Shown: positions 11,488 to 22,312 of the stretch, in pieces | Numbering within the stretch: position 1 is the first letter of the stretch | Layout: each line of letters begins with the position of its first letter | From: Perilla frutescens | Lineage: Eukaryota; Streptophyta; Magnoliopsida; Lamiales; Lamiaceae | DNA length: 64,000 nt | Reading direction: 5' to 3' | Assembly: GCA_026008535.1 (NCBI GenBank) | Contig: BRKX01000003.1 | Coordinates: forward strand, 24,914,001-24,978,000 | The notes under the pieces: generated by a model | Database searches by the model: none | What the model was told of the DNA's origin: nothing | What the model saw: only the letters and a program-made list of their open reading frames with translations | Translations under genes and position numbers: made by a program

Positions 11488-11958
11488 TTGATCTCGTCAC
11501 AAAAAATGTAGAATGAGATTGTAGTCGCATGATTCATTCCCCATCCAGTAATAATCAAAAGTGCCAAAAGTTTAACAATCTCTAAAGCATACCAAAACAA
11601 AAAAAGTTAAATAAATTAAAACTCAAATCTCTAATATGAAATTTGACACAAGAATTCAAGCGAACATATCTTATATTCAGATATCTAATAAATAAAAGCA
11701 AAAAAAAAAAACAAAAAACAAAAAAACTTGGAGCTATGTTTCTTTTCTAACTGATGTGTGGATGTCTGACTCCACAATCAATTTATAGACTCCATGACAT
11801 ACAATGATATATTGATATTATTATGCAATCAATGTAATTAATAAAATTAGCTTTTATTTGGTGGGTTATATATATAATGTGCGCAACATTCGATGATTAA
11901 TAAAGATTAAAGCAATCTTTAGGTTAATGGATTTATTATTTAAATCTTACTATACATT
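11488..11958. other. Intergenic DNA, no gene seen
   Basis: AT-rich, with an A-rich tract at about 11698-11727. No coding signal. Confidence 0.6.
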
Positions 11959-11960
11959 TA

Positions 11961-12227
11961 TACACTCTCTCCGTTTCATTTTGTTTGTTGTTTTAGGTTT
12001 TTTCTTTTGTGTCAAAATATTTATTGTTTTATATATTTTGACACACTTTTTCTCAAATTTAACCTTACAAATATATGGAGAGAGAAAAAAATCTCAACTT
12101 TTTAGAGAAATATAAGTGAATATGATTTTATGTAATATAAAAGGGAGGTATATATTAGTCCAAAAAATCAATTGTTAATTCTAGATTAAAATTCTAAAAC
12201 AACAAACAAAACGACGGAGGGAATGTA
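11961..12227. mobile_element. Stowaway-type MITE (Tc1/mariner)
   Basis: The left end tacactctctccgtttcatt and the right end (reverse complement tacattccctccgtcgtttt) form terminal inverted repeats of about 35 bp, each running into tttgtttgttgttttag. The CTCC(C/G)TCCGT core and flanking TA are typical of Stowaway elements. No protein is encoded. Confidence 0.8.
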
Positions 12228-12717
12228 TAAATATGAGGCTAATTAGTGTTAGCTTCCATATATACATAAATCGTCTAATTATGCTTAGCTATATTAGAAA
12301 TTTTGAATCAATAATTAAATATATAGATATAATAATGTATATATTCCATATGCAAGCATCCACCCATATCTATTTCATATAGTAATTTATCCAATAACAT
12401 ACAATATTCTATTATGAGATTATATTATTACCACAAAATGCCTATCCATATGGGAGTTCCTAAATGCACCACTTAATTTACTCTTTGCACCACTAAAAAA
12501 TTAAATGAAAAATAAAATAAATACGAAATGACATATTTACCATTTTATTACTTGTATGCACTACAATAATTACTTAATGCACCACAAAATAAAATTAAAA
12601 ATAAAAATAAAAATTAAAACAATAGAAAATATATTATTAAACATATTAAAATTGAAAATAAGACGATCCAAACAAAAAAAAGTTAGCATTATTTGAACAC
12701 AATTTGAACTCAAAAAC

Positions 12718-13160
12718 CTAGTTTCTAGTTGTGCAATTGTGGTGGCAAAAATGAAAATGAAAAAGAACATAGCAATGTAAGTCATTTTGAGTAGTTTGTA
12801 CCGATTGAATTACGAGTTTTCGCAAATTTTTTAGACATGTTTTCGCGTTTTGTTCGGGACTTACAGATTGAACATGTTTCAATGCGTTCGAACAACGAAG
12901 GCCGAACACATGAGTTATGTTCGAACTTTGGAAGTCGAACGTTGTTGCAATGTTCGAACTTGTGAGTTCGAACGACATTATCAGGGGCAATTCCATTGCT
13001 GACTCTGAAGCTCTCCAAAAACAGATCGAACATGGAATTCGGTTCCGTTCACGCTGCATTTAGAGTCGTGATTATCACCGTTTTGTTGTCTTTCATCAAC
13101 GCTTTTCTCAACGTCTCTTCCAGTTTACGATTCACCTCTTTTCCCTAATTTCATAAATCA
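12718..13160. other. Left subterminal region of the MULE, rich in TTCGAAC words
   Basis: Between 12830 and 12985 the words gttcgaac, ttcgaac and gtcgaac recur. The stretch ttcgcgttttgttcggga is the inverse of cgaacaaaacgcgg in the right subterminal repeats (21700-21716 and 22067-22083). A 38-codon frame (13032-13148, beginning MEFGSVHAAF) is present with no recognisable relative. It could be leader sequence of the captured gene. Confidence 0.5.
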
Positions 13161-13233
13161 AATAAAATCCATGTTTAAGAATGTTCACCTCTCTCTCTGT
13201 ATTGTGTCTGCAGTTTCTGTTGTACTCCTCCAA

Positions 13234-14341
13234 ATGCTGCACGGAAAACTTGAAGTTGTTCTTGTCAGCGCCAATGGCTTGGAGAACACAAATTTTTTAA
13301 GTATGATATCTCTTTTATCAATGCACCCTCATTTTTATATTACATCATCTGATCTGATGAATCTCATTCCTGGTTATCTTTTCTTGATTATCTTTTTTCT
13401 TTTTTCTTTTTGCATGGCCATAGGAACGTGCATTTGTAATAAATTACATACGATTATTGGCAATTGCTATATCCTCAATTAAAAAAAAACCATTATTGTG
13501 TATTGAATTTGTTCGTTTGGTCTGAGACAGTCAACACTGATGCTTATGCTACTATCAAATGCCAAGATCAGGAGAAAACCAGCAAAGTTGCAACAGGTGC
13601 ATGTTCATGTTCATTTTCATTCTCACTCGTAATTTCTGCATTTGTTGATTCTTTGCCATTTTGAATTTTGTCGCACACATAGTGTCCACTCGTTTATCAT
13701 GGATCGTGTGTTGTAAATTGTAATGTGGATAGTTTCTGTAAATCTTAGCGGATGATATCTGCAAATTGTTGTCAATCCCCTCAAAATTTACTTGCAGTTG
13801 AAGGATCGGCTCCCACGTGGAACGAAACCTTCATGTTTGCCATCTCTGAGGATGTGAAGGTACTGAAGATCAGGATAATGGATAAAGATACTCTCACTTC
13901 TGATGATTTTGTTGGTGAAGTGACGTGCGTAACTCTTTGTTAGTTGATATTGCAAACTCTGTTTCATTTTTTAGACTTAGATGCTTAGAATTCCTAATCT
14001 GCTCATATAAACTCTTGTTGGCTGATATTGCAAACTGTGTTTTGATATTTTCTTGGATGATCAGAGTTCCTCTGGAGCCTGCGTTCGAAGTTGAAAGAGT
14101 TCCAGTAACTATGTACAATGTTGTCAAGGTTGGGACATTATGTGGAGGGATAAATGTCAGCCTCAAGTTCACTCACCAGGTTTCTACATACAACCTTTTA
14201 CTATGGCATTTCACAAATACTGTTGCTGGATTTTACTCGTTTTAAGTGGTACCGATGTTTTTGTTGTTGCAGAAAATACGAAGCAGGGGGTTTTCTGGAG
14301 AGGATTTGGGCAGATGGAAACCATCATCAACAATGGAGTGA
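13234..14341 (+). CDS. Single-C2-domain protein, elicitor-responsive-protein-3-like, 147 aa, intact
   Basis: Five exons: 13234-13300, 13531-13596, 13798-13924, 14065-14179 and 14273-14341. All have GT-AG junctions and matching phases, for 444 nt with stop. The product is one C2 domain. It opens with the first strand (GKLEVVLVSANGLEN), carries the GSAPTWNETFMF strand and the MDKDTLTSDDFVGE loop, and ends with a short RSRGFSGEDLGRWK tail. This order and length match small plant C2 proteins (elicitor-responsive protein 3/phloem protein type), which bind phospholipid, often with Ca2+. One usual Asp of loop 1 is changed (NTDAY, where relatives usually have MDPY), so Ca2+ binding may be weakened. 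A polyadenylation-like caataaagtg lies at about 14493. The gene lies inside the 10-kb MULE, so it is probably a captured copy, yet no stop or frameshift is present. Confidence 0.85.
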
Positions 14342-14859
14342 TGTTGTGTGATGAAGAGAAGTTTATGTTTTAGCATCTTGAGCAATATTCTTGTAACAAA
14401 GTTTCATTGTACCAACTGCCCTGTTTAGAATTATTTACCAAACCTCAAATATAAGCAGAACAATGTATAACTTGTGGCAGATTTGGAGATTCAATAAAGT
14501 GTTATAAAAGTTACTTTTTTCCTGGTATCTATATTCATCATACTTGTTAATGTTACTGTTGTGTGATACACAGATTGTAACTGCAATGAGTGAATTAAAA
14601 AAAGGAGAACGTCATATGCTTAAACTTCTGAGATTTTCATATTACTGTAATGCATGGAGTAATGCTAAAGTAATGGTTATGAATTATGATAAGTGGCGTC
14701 TCTAGCTCGTTAGTGATGCGTTAAAAACTAATGCACCTGTGCTCGACTAACTGATCCCGACAAGCAGGACGTAGGTGAGCTCGGCATGTTCCTGACCGGC
14801 ACTACAAGAAAAAACGCCATAGACCACGGAGATTCTCCGTGGTCTATTCATTTTTTCTA

Positions 14860-15420
14860 CCGTTGTATATAGTGGTATTGTCTATAGTCCCTTTTTACAC
14901 GACGGAGAATCTCCGTGGTCTATTCTACTAATATACAACGTAGAATCTCCGTTGTCTTTTGCGTAAATACCGTTGTATATTCACATTATATGTAACGGTT
15001 TCTTATTATTACCGTTGTGTAATATGTACTTTAGATAACAGTAACATTTCATTTACCGTTGTATAAGATACTTATATGTAACGATAAATACCGTCGTACT
15101 CATGAAATTTACCATTGTGTATAGTGATTATATGTAACGGTTTGTTCTATTATTACCGTTGTATAATGTAATCATACGCAACGGTAATTACCGTTGTAAA
15201 AATGAAATTTACCGTTGTATATTAACAGTATACGTAACATTTTTTTAATTTACCGTTGTATATTAATAGTATACGTAACGGTGACATTTTATTACCGTTG
15301 TATTTTTTCTACATATACCACTATGTTTACTGTTGTAAATGGATATTTTAGTGTTGTAGATAATTATGATAGACAATGACAATTATTGTTGTGGAAGAAT
15401 TATAAAAACCGTTGTATATT
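14860..15420. repeat. Left subterminal repeats of the CACTA element
   Basis: More than a dozen copies of accgttgta(t) or its reverse complement occur, spaced 15-60 bp apart. Near the end, the phrase cggagattctccgtggtctatt is repeated in inverted partial form (14828-14850 and 14900-14925). The matching right-end set is at 20340-20530. Confidence 0.85.
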
Positions 15421-15665
15421 ATTTTTAGGGTTATTCATCACCTGTGAACCATAATGTAATAAATAAAATTAAATTTACAAATCATCAAAAACATCGTCAA
15501 ATATTATTCAAAAATACAATATTATGAAATATTATCCATAAACATATTAAGATAACCTAAAACATTTAAATGTCTGTCATCTCTAATATCTAATACAAAA
15601 CAGCTCCAAAAGAGCTATAATCAAAATCCAAAAGATTTTAAAGGGTAAAAATATTGCAAGCATAC

Positions 15666-15750
15666 CAAGGTTGCCCCTCCATGACCAGCAAGTACACTTG
15701 TAATGACTCCGAGAGGCGATGAGGCCGCAACAAGAGCTAAATAACATCAC
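15666..15750 (-). pseudogene. One-exon fragment of a GDT1-like (UPF0016) membrane transporter gene
   Basis: Read on the minus strand after a CAG acceptor at 15753-15751 and up to a TTG|GTATGC donor, the exon encodes ALVAASSPLGVITSVLAGHG followed by GATL. This resembles the second conserved transmembrane segment of plant GDT1-family Mn2+/Ca2+ transporters (chloroplast PAM71 type), where SSPLGVI and AGHG are characteristic. Only this one exon was recognised. It is a captured fragment within the CACTA element, not a functional gene. The family call rests on about 25 residues. Confidence 0.5.
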
Positions 15751-15759
15751 CTGATTACT

Positions 15760-16690
15760 AGTAAGTACATGTACTATATAGACAATTTATTATTAAATTC
15801 AAATAACATCTGAAATTGTTCCACTATTTTCCGGTATAGAAGAACTTGCTGCAATAAGATTGTGTAAGCAGGGTCAAAAGAAACAAAGCCTTTTATACAC
15901 TATAATTGCATCGATGGAAACTGACCGCACACTACAAGTTTCTGGGAACAATTCATTTAAAAACTCATTCATTTCAGTTCCCATTTTCAAGAGTCACGGG
16001 GTTAGTTGCGTTGAAGAACAGGTCATTGGCTAGAGTATAAACTAAATAAAGGACTCAATCAAATTATGATCAGTTGAGTAAAGGCTAGAAGATAGTAGAG
16101 TTTAGTAGCAGTAACAAACAACATATATTATCTTTAACATGCCAACATAGACATTCCAGATAGTATTATATTATTATTACGTACATAGTTTAATGTTTTA
16201 TGACAAAAAGTTAAATTGTACGGTGCAACACTTATGAAAAAAGCCATTGTAACTAGTATATCTGCATTGCTATAATACGTCCACTATAAAGGTGCCAAGA
16301 CTAGGACTGATCTAATCTGTAGGAAATTTACGAGTTTTCCCCCCTTTTTTCATCTCTAATTTGTAGTTAGAAACATGGCACATTTTTTCTTAACTTTCTT
16401 TGATGCAACTTGAAGAAGGAAAAATGCAATTAACAAGACAATACTGCATACACCAGTTCTAATAATACACAGTTCATTTGATAGTATTTAAAGGCTGTCA
16501 CATGCCTACGGAATGTCAAAAATTTTGTCCATAGAAAATTACCATGTTAAATCATTTTCATTTCCTATAATCATGCATGCCTGGTCCACTAATAGCTAGT
16601 TTTTAAGGTAAAAGGTGAATCTGGCGGTAAGAAAAATAAAAAAATTATGAGCAAAAACAAAATAAGAAGCAAAAAAAATTCAAGTAGATT
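15760..16690. other. CACTA interior, no coding signal recognised
   Basis: AT-rich sequence between the GDT1-like exon and the second apyrase exon. Probably captured intron or spacer. Confidence 0.4.
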
Positions 16691-16929
16691 TGTACACACC
16701 ATCATAGCCTGCGGGTAGACATGGATTGCCAGATTCTTGATCAATTTTTAATATCTCAGCTCGAGCAGCCAGTAAACCATAGTGTAGGTAACTGCAAGAA
16801 GGAAATATTAACCGTATCAGAAAGAAAAAAGTATTGAGATCATTTAGTACTTCTACAGGCTTCTAATCATAACAAGAAGACAAAAACCTTGCTAATGCAA
16901 GATGGTAACTATTTGAATTTTACATATTC

Positions 16930-17290
16930 TAGTGGTGTTCCACAGTACCCTTTGTTATCGGCAATACTCATGAGAAGCTCAGGATTATTAGCTTCAGGCT
17001 GATGGCCCAATTCATAGGTGGAAATTGTAGAAGTCAACTGCATCAGAGATTTATTAATAAGTAGCTTATAAAGTTCCCAATATCTTGTCTACAAAATAAA
17101 ATTCAGAAATCAAGTAGAAGAATCACATAATTATCCTAGCATGCACACAACTTCACTCCCACTTTTAGTAAACCTGTATCAAGCAAGATGTCCACTTCAT
17201 TCACAACATTTAAAATTATGTTTGCCGCAGTCAGACGCCTGTTTTCTAATGCAACATTACAATTTTCTTTCTTCTGCTTTTCACAACATC
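16930..17290 (-). pseudogene. Unidentified exon-like pieces inside the apyrase intron
   Basis: On the minus strand an acceptor (GATGCAG, near 17040) opens LTSTISTYELGHQPEANNPE followed by LLMSIADNK, and a piece near 17280-17165 encodes NRRLTAANIILNVVNEVDIL. Both look protein-like and are flanked by splice-like signals, but I do not recognise the family. They may belong to one captured gene. Confidence 0.35.
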
Positions 17291-17794
17291 TGACACAAAC
17301 AAATTAAATAAAGGTTTTTAATTCTGTCAAGTTAGTTATCAACTGAGACTGTAGAGAATCATAATTCATTCCTTTAAATGAAACTTTGCAGCTGATGGCC
17401 CTACTGTAATTAATATCCATCTATTACCAATTAAAAACTAGGTCAGATGTATACTTGAATTGAGTTCAAAATAGATTTCAATAATTGAACTAGCGACACG
17501 TTTCAAATTTTTTAATATTGCTTTTCTAAAGGCAGGTTATAAATGCAGATGGCTATGTAGCGTACTTGATCAGCATCCATAAATGTGTTTTGCTCCAGCG
17601 AGTTGATCATTGAATAATGAAGCTATCTTTTATTGTCAAACCGAGAACTTTGTGGTTTGATCCGACAATATTTCCATGTAGGTGATTTTCTGAAAAAATG
17701 TGTGTGGCAATATTCAAAATGACCTAGTAGACTAACAAGAACCGCAGAATTTATCTGATGACTGATAAAGGTAGTCAACCATGACATAAATGTG

Positions 17795-18010
17795 TTACGG
17801 AAATTTAAGACTAATTACCAAGTACCAATATTTAAGGTTCACATCTGAATCAGCGCTGGAAATGGCATGGATTTGAGGACACTGCATAAGCTTTCTCAAG
17901 AACCTCAATCTGCTCTTCCGAGTCTCAAGCATACTTTCTTCCCTCTTCGCGTTCCTCACACCCTTGCCTCTTTGGCTACTCTCACCAACTATTACTTCTG
18001 TTCTTGCCAT
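17795..18010 (-). pseudogene. Unidentified basic exon-like piece in the CACTA
   Basis: The minus strand from ATG 18010 encodes MARTEVIVGESSQRGKGVRN, then a Lys/Arg-rich stretch (KSRLRFLRKLMQCPQIHAIS). It is open for about 70 codons and GC-richer than its surroundings. No family is recognised. It could be another captured exon. Confidence 0.35.
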
Positions 18011-19559
18011 TTTCACAACCAAAATTCCAGCACTGGAACTTAGCATTGAAATGTTTCTACTACTACTAGACCAGGTTTCGGACTCAAAAACTATAATTTG
18101 TGAGATCCAACTATAATATTGATGAAAAGTATATGATGACAAGTAATAAAAAACAATTAACCTCTCGGTTACAATAAACGCGGAAAATGCTCTAAACCAC
18201 TGTAATAGTTGCTTTTTATAGCAAAAAAGTTCCAAACTCCTTTGCTAGTAAAATATTCAAATGATTTTAAACAACCCGGCATTACTTTTTAATAATCCAA
18301 TTCAAAATGTATTGGACAAGGTGAAAGAGGTCCTGGAACCCCCTAATCTCTAGCAGGGATGTGTAAGAATAGCAGAGGATTTTTTAAGTCTGAACAAACT
18401 CATTTAAAACCATTTCACACTCAAGCCATCAAAGCATAACTTGCACACACCAAACCCTTCATAACAAATGCTAGTTTACTAAACACAAACATGCATACAA
18501 AATTAAGTGCATATATAAGTATCATTACTCATTAGTGCATTTTGCTCTGTAAGATTTAATGTAGCAATGTTTTTAACCAAATTCCAAATTAGAAAGGCAA
18601 TCAGACTCATTAAGAAACAATAAAGAATATTGAAATCAAACACAAGCCACCGTGATTAACAGCATGCAAGAAAGCTGAGAGTTAAGAATAAAAACATTAG
18701 GGACAACAGACCTGTGAATGTAGAGATGATATTTTCTTCCCTTGAGATACATTTGCTGCACATATGACTCCTCCCCACCTGATACCTTTGGGACTTTAGC
18801 TGACTCTGAGATGACATATGCCATTTGTACAGAACCACCCCCAAGATCAATCACTCCAACAATATTGGAGTACTTTTTGCCCAAATTCCCCAATAGATAG
18901 TTAATGGTCATCTGTAAAGATGTAACAATATCTCTATAAGTTCTCAAAGAACAATGGTATTCAATATGTCTAGCAGTCTGTCGTCTTAGATATAAAAATA
19001 GCCAATATGGAAGGCTTTAGCACATGAAAGCTTCATATACACCAAAATCCACCAAGAAACAAGTATCAACAATTTATCATTTAGCCAAACCAAACACCAC
19101 ATTAAACAAGAAGCAAAACTTGGCCTTTCTCTCTTACTTATAAGAGACTTTAGCTCTTAATAATGCCCAGCCAAGCAAACTTGGGAAATCACTATATTCT
19201 CCCAAAACCCAAAAAATCCCATTGATCATCATTTTTTTTTCATAGAAATCACTAAATGTTAGATTTTTTTCTTTTAAACACACACACCACTTGGAAACTA
19301 ATTTAGTCAAATTTAATTCAAATCATAAATATGATACATTCCCTCTTTGTCTGCATTTATGCTACATTTGACTTATCATAATCACTCCATTCAATCCACA
19401 ATCAAAAAATCCTCAAATATAAGATTAATATCAGCGGTTAATCACCTACCAAACCATTTCTCCACAACATAATTGTGAGGAAAACCCAAAAAAAATTGAA
19501 GAAACAAAGAAAGACATAACTGAACACTCAACACTGCACCACTCACAACCCCAGAGAGG

Positions 19560-20007
19560 GAGAGAGAGGCCTGCATTTAACAATCCGACAGCCCTCCAGC
19601 AGTTCGATGAAATACCTACAGCGGGGCACCTCATCCACTTCTTCTGCTTGACGAGCCTCCTAAAAGTGACGTCATTGCCGTCCCTGAGCTCCCCGCTCTC
19701 CTCGCAGCCAAACCCCTCGTGCCAAACCCTCTTACACTGAAAGCAAAACAATCTCTTCCCCACAATTCCGCCGCAGTTTCTATACGGGCAGTAGCCTCTT
19801 CCTCCCCAAAATCGCCACCTTGCATAGCGCGTCGCACCACCGCACGAACAGCTCCGGCCCCACCACCTCTGCGCACACCACCGATTTGAGTGAGTGTCCG
19901 CACCCGACAGCAGGGCACTTTATATCTCCGGCGCCACCGTCTTCAAGCTTGGCACGTATGTACTTGACCGTGCAGTCGGTCCAGGAAGGGTGGGTGCATT
20001 TGTTTAT
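19560..20007 (-). pseudogene. RBR-type E3 ubiquitin ligase fragment (RING1-IBR), two frameshifts
   Basis: After a TTAG acceptor (20009-20008), the minus strand encodes INKCTHPSWTDCTVKYIRAK, then KCPAVGCGHSL, the second half of a RING1. A linker follows, and then an IBR domain: YCPYRNCGGIVGKRLFCFQC, then WHEGFGCEE, then KKWMRCP and CRYFIELLEGCRIVKC. The order matches RING-between-RING ligases. The reading needs two frame changes. One is near 19797 (an extra base after GGAAGAGG, before TACTGCCC) and one near 19631 (a base missing at TGCCCCGCTG). The RING2 catalytic Cys is absent. Base composition is much more GC-rich than its surroundings, as expected for captured coding sequence. Confidence 0.75.
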
Positions 20008-20143
20008 CTAAGGCATAGGATTGAGTGACATAAATAGAGAGAAAGCGGGTTAGGGCATAGTTGAATAAGAGAAGACAAGGAGAACACCTTCTCCGTCGCT
20101 GACAAGGTCAGATCCGGTGAAACCGCCGGCGATTGGGACTGAG

Positions 20144-20273
20144 AGAACTGAGATAAATAAGATGATTTGGGGAATTTCTAGTCTAATGGGAGAAGGAAGT
20201 GAGCGGGAAGAACTGAGATAAATAAGATGATTTGGGGAATTTCTAGTCTAATGGGAGAAGGAAGTGAGCGGGA
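20144..20273. repeat. Perfect 65-bp tandem duplication
   Basis: The block starting agaactgagataaataagat and ending gaagtgagcggga occurs twice in a row with no visible difference (20144-20208 and 20209-20273). It lies between the RBR fragment and the right subterminal repeats of the CACTA. Confidence 0.9.
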
Positions 20274-20977
20274 ATAGAATTAAGGTCCAAAATCCAAATC
20301 TTTTCATTTTATCGTAATAATAATTACATTAATTTTTATTTTTTAATATGTATATACAACAGTAACATTAATCAGTGTTGCGTATTCTGAATGTATATAC
20401 AACGGTATATATACTACTGTTATGTTTAGTAGAAGGTGCACGCATATACGTAACAGTTTTTTCAAAAACCGTTGTATTTTTCACATACGTAACAGTAATT
20501 CAAAATTACCGTTGTATATTTAGTGTTGTGTATGATCTTTTTTCTTGTAGTGCGGGTTTTCGGACATCAACTTGGCTAAACAAATGGAACATATTTCATT
20601 ATCAGAACAAGAAAAAGATGATGATTCTGCAGATGATGCTCCAAAACAATTTATTCAAGATAATTACCAATACAAGAAAAGAGACAATACTACCCCCAGA
20701 TCGACCTGTTGCCAGAAATCATGACGGCCACATGTTTGTTTACAATGAGAAAAAATTAAAGAGAGAGGAAATAACATAAGAGCCATACACAAGAAGTCAG
20801 TCTTGTCAACTACCCCTAGATTATGCAATCTTTCCCACCCACCATTATCGTAACAAAAAGATTTTAAACAATAAATACTGAAAAATCTTAACAAGTCTAA
20901 ACTACACAAGTCACCAACGAAAGTATGAAGAACTTTAACAATGCTTCTGGAAGCCGGTAATAAGGCAATCTCCAACC

Positions 20978-21467
20978 TCAGAAAGCCCATTTTCTTGAAG
21001 GATATGACTTTTTCATTGAAGGAACAGACAAGCCAACCTGGTTGCTAAGCTCTTCATCCGGTTCTTTACTCACGATTCCAGTTCCAACATAATGAAGCAG
21101 TACAGATGCATCCTCAAGATTGTTCTTCAAATTGAAGGATGTCGACATATAAAGTTTTGAGGGTTTCTTTACCAATTTCTTTATCGTGTTATCCAGTTGT
21201 GCAGATGTTAGGAACCTCTCTGTAGCTGCCTCTCAAGAGTGCTTGTGCCTTTGAGCATCTGTCAGCGGATCAGGTTGGTCTTGCAGTGCTTTGCATGTTT
21301 CCTTAACAAAGCCCTCACTGTCATCATACACTCGGCAATTTGGAAACTGCTTGAAGAAATCATTTGAGGGGTGATTAGCACACACAACTATTTTGCCCAT
21401 CGCCAATGCCTCAACTGCTGTTGTGCAGACTACATCGGTGGTGCTAGGATTTAGGAACACCTTATAG
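20978..21467 (-). pseudogene. 3' fragment of a digalactosyldiacylglycerol synthase (DGD) gene with one nonsense codon
   Basis: After an ATCAG acceptor the minus strand encodes YKVFLNPSTTDVVCTTAVEA, then LAMGKIVVCANHPSNDFFKQ, then FPNCRVYDD. This is the C-terminal half of the GT4 glycosyltransferase domain of plastid DGD1/DGD2 enzymes, which add the second galactose to galactolipids. The frame runs on through EAATERFL, NLEDASVLLHYVGTG and PDEELSNQVGL to a stop at 20978. One in-frame TGA at 21235-21233 stands where relatives have Trp (HSWEAATERF), i.e. TGG to TGA. Everything else is open over 163 codons. The N-terminal two thirds are missing. The fragment converges tail-to-tail with the C2 gene inside the MULE. 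Confidence 0.8.
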
Positions 21468-21578
21468 CTGATGGGGTAAAAAATAACGGACATCAGTCAT
21501 TAACAGTGTATCCAATCTTGGTATTTGAGAAAAACTAGCAAAGTCAGGCAACCCATGTCATGGAACTTCACTTTATGG

Positions 21579-22312
21579 AATTATCGAACCTGCTGCCTAC
21601 TTGAAATCTGCCTAAGTATGGTTCGAACTATACAAACTGAACATATGCTTAGTGTTCGGTGTCCTAAGTTCGAACAACACCAAAAAATTCGAACACTGCA
21701 GTCCGAACAAAACGCGGAGCAGGGGCAAAATCAAAGCAACAACTCGACACAAACCTCGATTTTTTTACCACATTCAACTCAAAGTAGCATCTAATCATTA
21801 TAATAAACTATCCTAGCATCTTAAACTATTGAAAAACTTGATTTAAACAATAACTCAACAATTTTTAATCTTATGAAATAAAATGTATTAAGTAACCAAA
21901 AAAGAACATGAAACTCACCAAATCGATCCATGAATCTGGCTTGGAAGTTATCGAACCTGCTGCCTACTTGAAATCTGCCTAAGTATGGTTCGAACTATAC
22001 AAACTGAACATATGCTTAGTGTTCGGTGTCCTAAGTTCAAACAACACCAAAAAATTCGAACACTACAGTTCGAACAAAACGCGGAGCAGGGGCAAAATCA
22101 AAGCAACAACTCGACATAAACCTCGATTTTTTTACCACATTCAACTCAAAGTAGCATCTAATCATTATAATAAACTATCCTAGCATCTTAAACTATTGAA
22201 AAACTTGATTTAAACAATAACCCAACAATTTTTAATCTTATGGAATAAAATGTATTAAGTAACCAAAAAAGAACATGAAACTCACCAAATCGATCCATGA
22301 ATCTAGCTTGGA
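21579..22312. repeat. Tandem duplication, two units of about 367 bp, right subterminal part of the MULE
   Basis: The block beginning ttatcgaacctgctgcctac recurs at 21581 and 21948, and the second copy ends at ggaagttatcg near 22319. The copies differ at only a few sites by eye (for example gttcgaacaac versus gttcaaacaac). They contain clustered ttcgaac words mirrored in the left subterminal region at 12830-12985. Confidence 0.9.

Larger units (their letters stand above)
16700..18911 (-). pseudogene. Apyrase (GDA1/CD39 nucleoside di-/triphosphatase) gene fragment, two exons
   Basis: Exon A (18911-18712, after a TTTACAG acceptor) encodes MTINYLLGNLGKKYSN followed by VGVIDLGGGSVQMAY. The latter holds the D-L-G-G-G-S motif (apyrase conserved region 4) that binds phosphate. 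Exon B (16791-16700) encodes SYLHYGLLAARAEILK and GNPCLPAGYDG. The junction phases agree exactly: exon A ends CAC AG and exon B starts T, giving the expected H-S-Y-L-H-Y-G. Both exons therefore come from one gene and would still splice. The first part (regions 1-3) and the C-terminus (region 5) are absent. The intron of about 1.9 kb holds other exon-like pieces. Family identity is clear; it cannot be an active enzyme. Confidence 0.8.
14800..20552. mobile_element. CACTA (En/Spm) element carrying captured gene fragments
   Basis: The left end is CACTACAAGAAAAAACGCC and the right end, reverse-complemented, is CACTACAAGAAAAAAGATC, the standard CACTA terminus. The 3-bp duplication CGG flanks it (14797-14799 and 20553-20555). 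Subterminal regions (14860-15420 and 20340-20530) are packed with accgttgta and its reverse (tacaacggt, taacggt), typical of transposase-binding subterminal repeats. No CACTA transposase (TNPA/TNPD) is visible, so it is non-autonomous. The interior instead has pieces of apyrase, RBR ligase and GDT1-like genes on the minus strand, plus unidentified exon-like pieces. Confidence 0.9.

Noticed and set aside
12785..13059. Minus-strand frames of 83 and 113 aa
   Set aside because: They arise from repeated ttcgaac words in the MULE subterminal region; no protein similarity is evident.
19820..20011. Plus-strand 63-aa frame
   Set aside because: It is the antisense shadow of the RBR ligase fragment, whose minus-strand reading has RING1 and IBR motifs.
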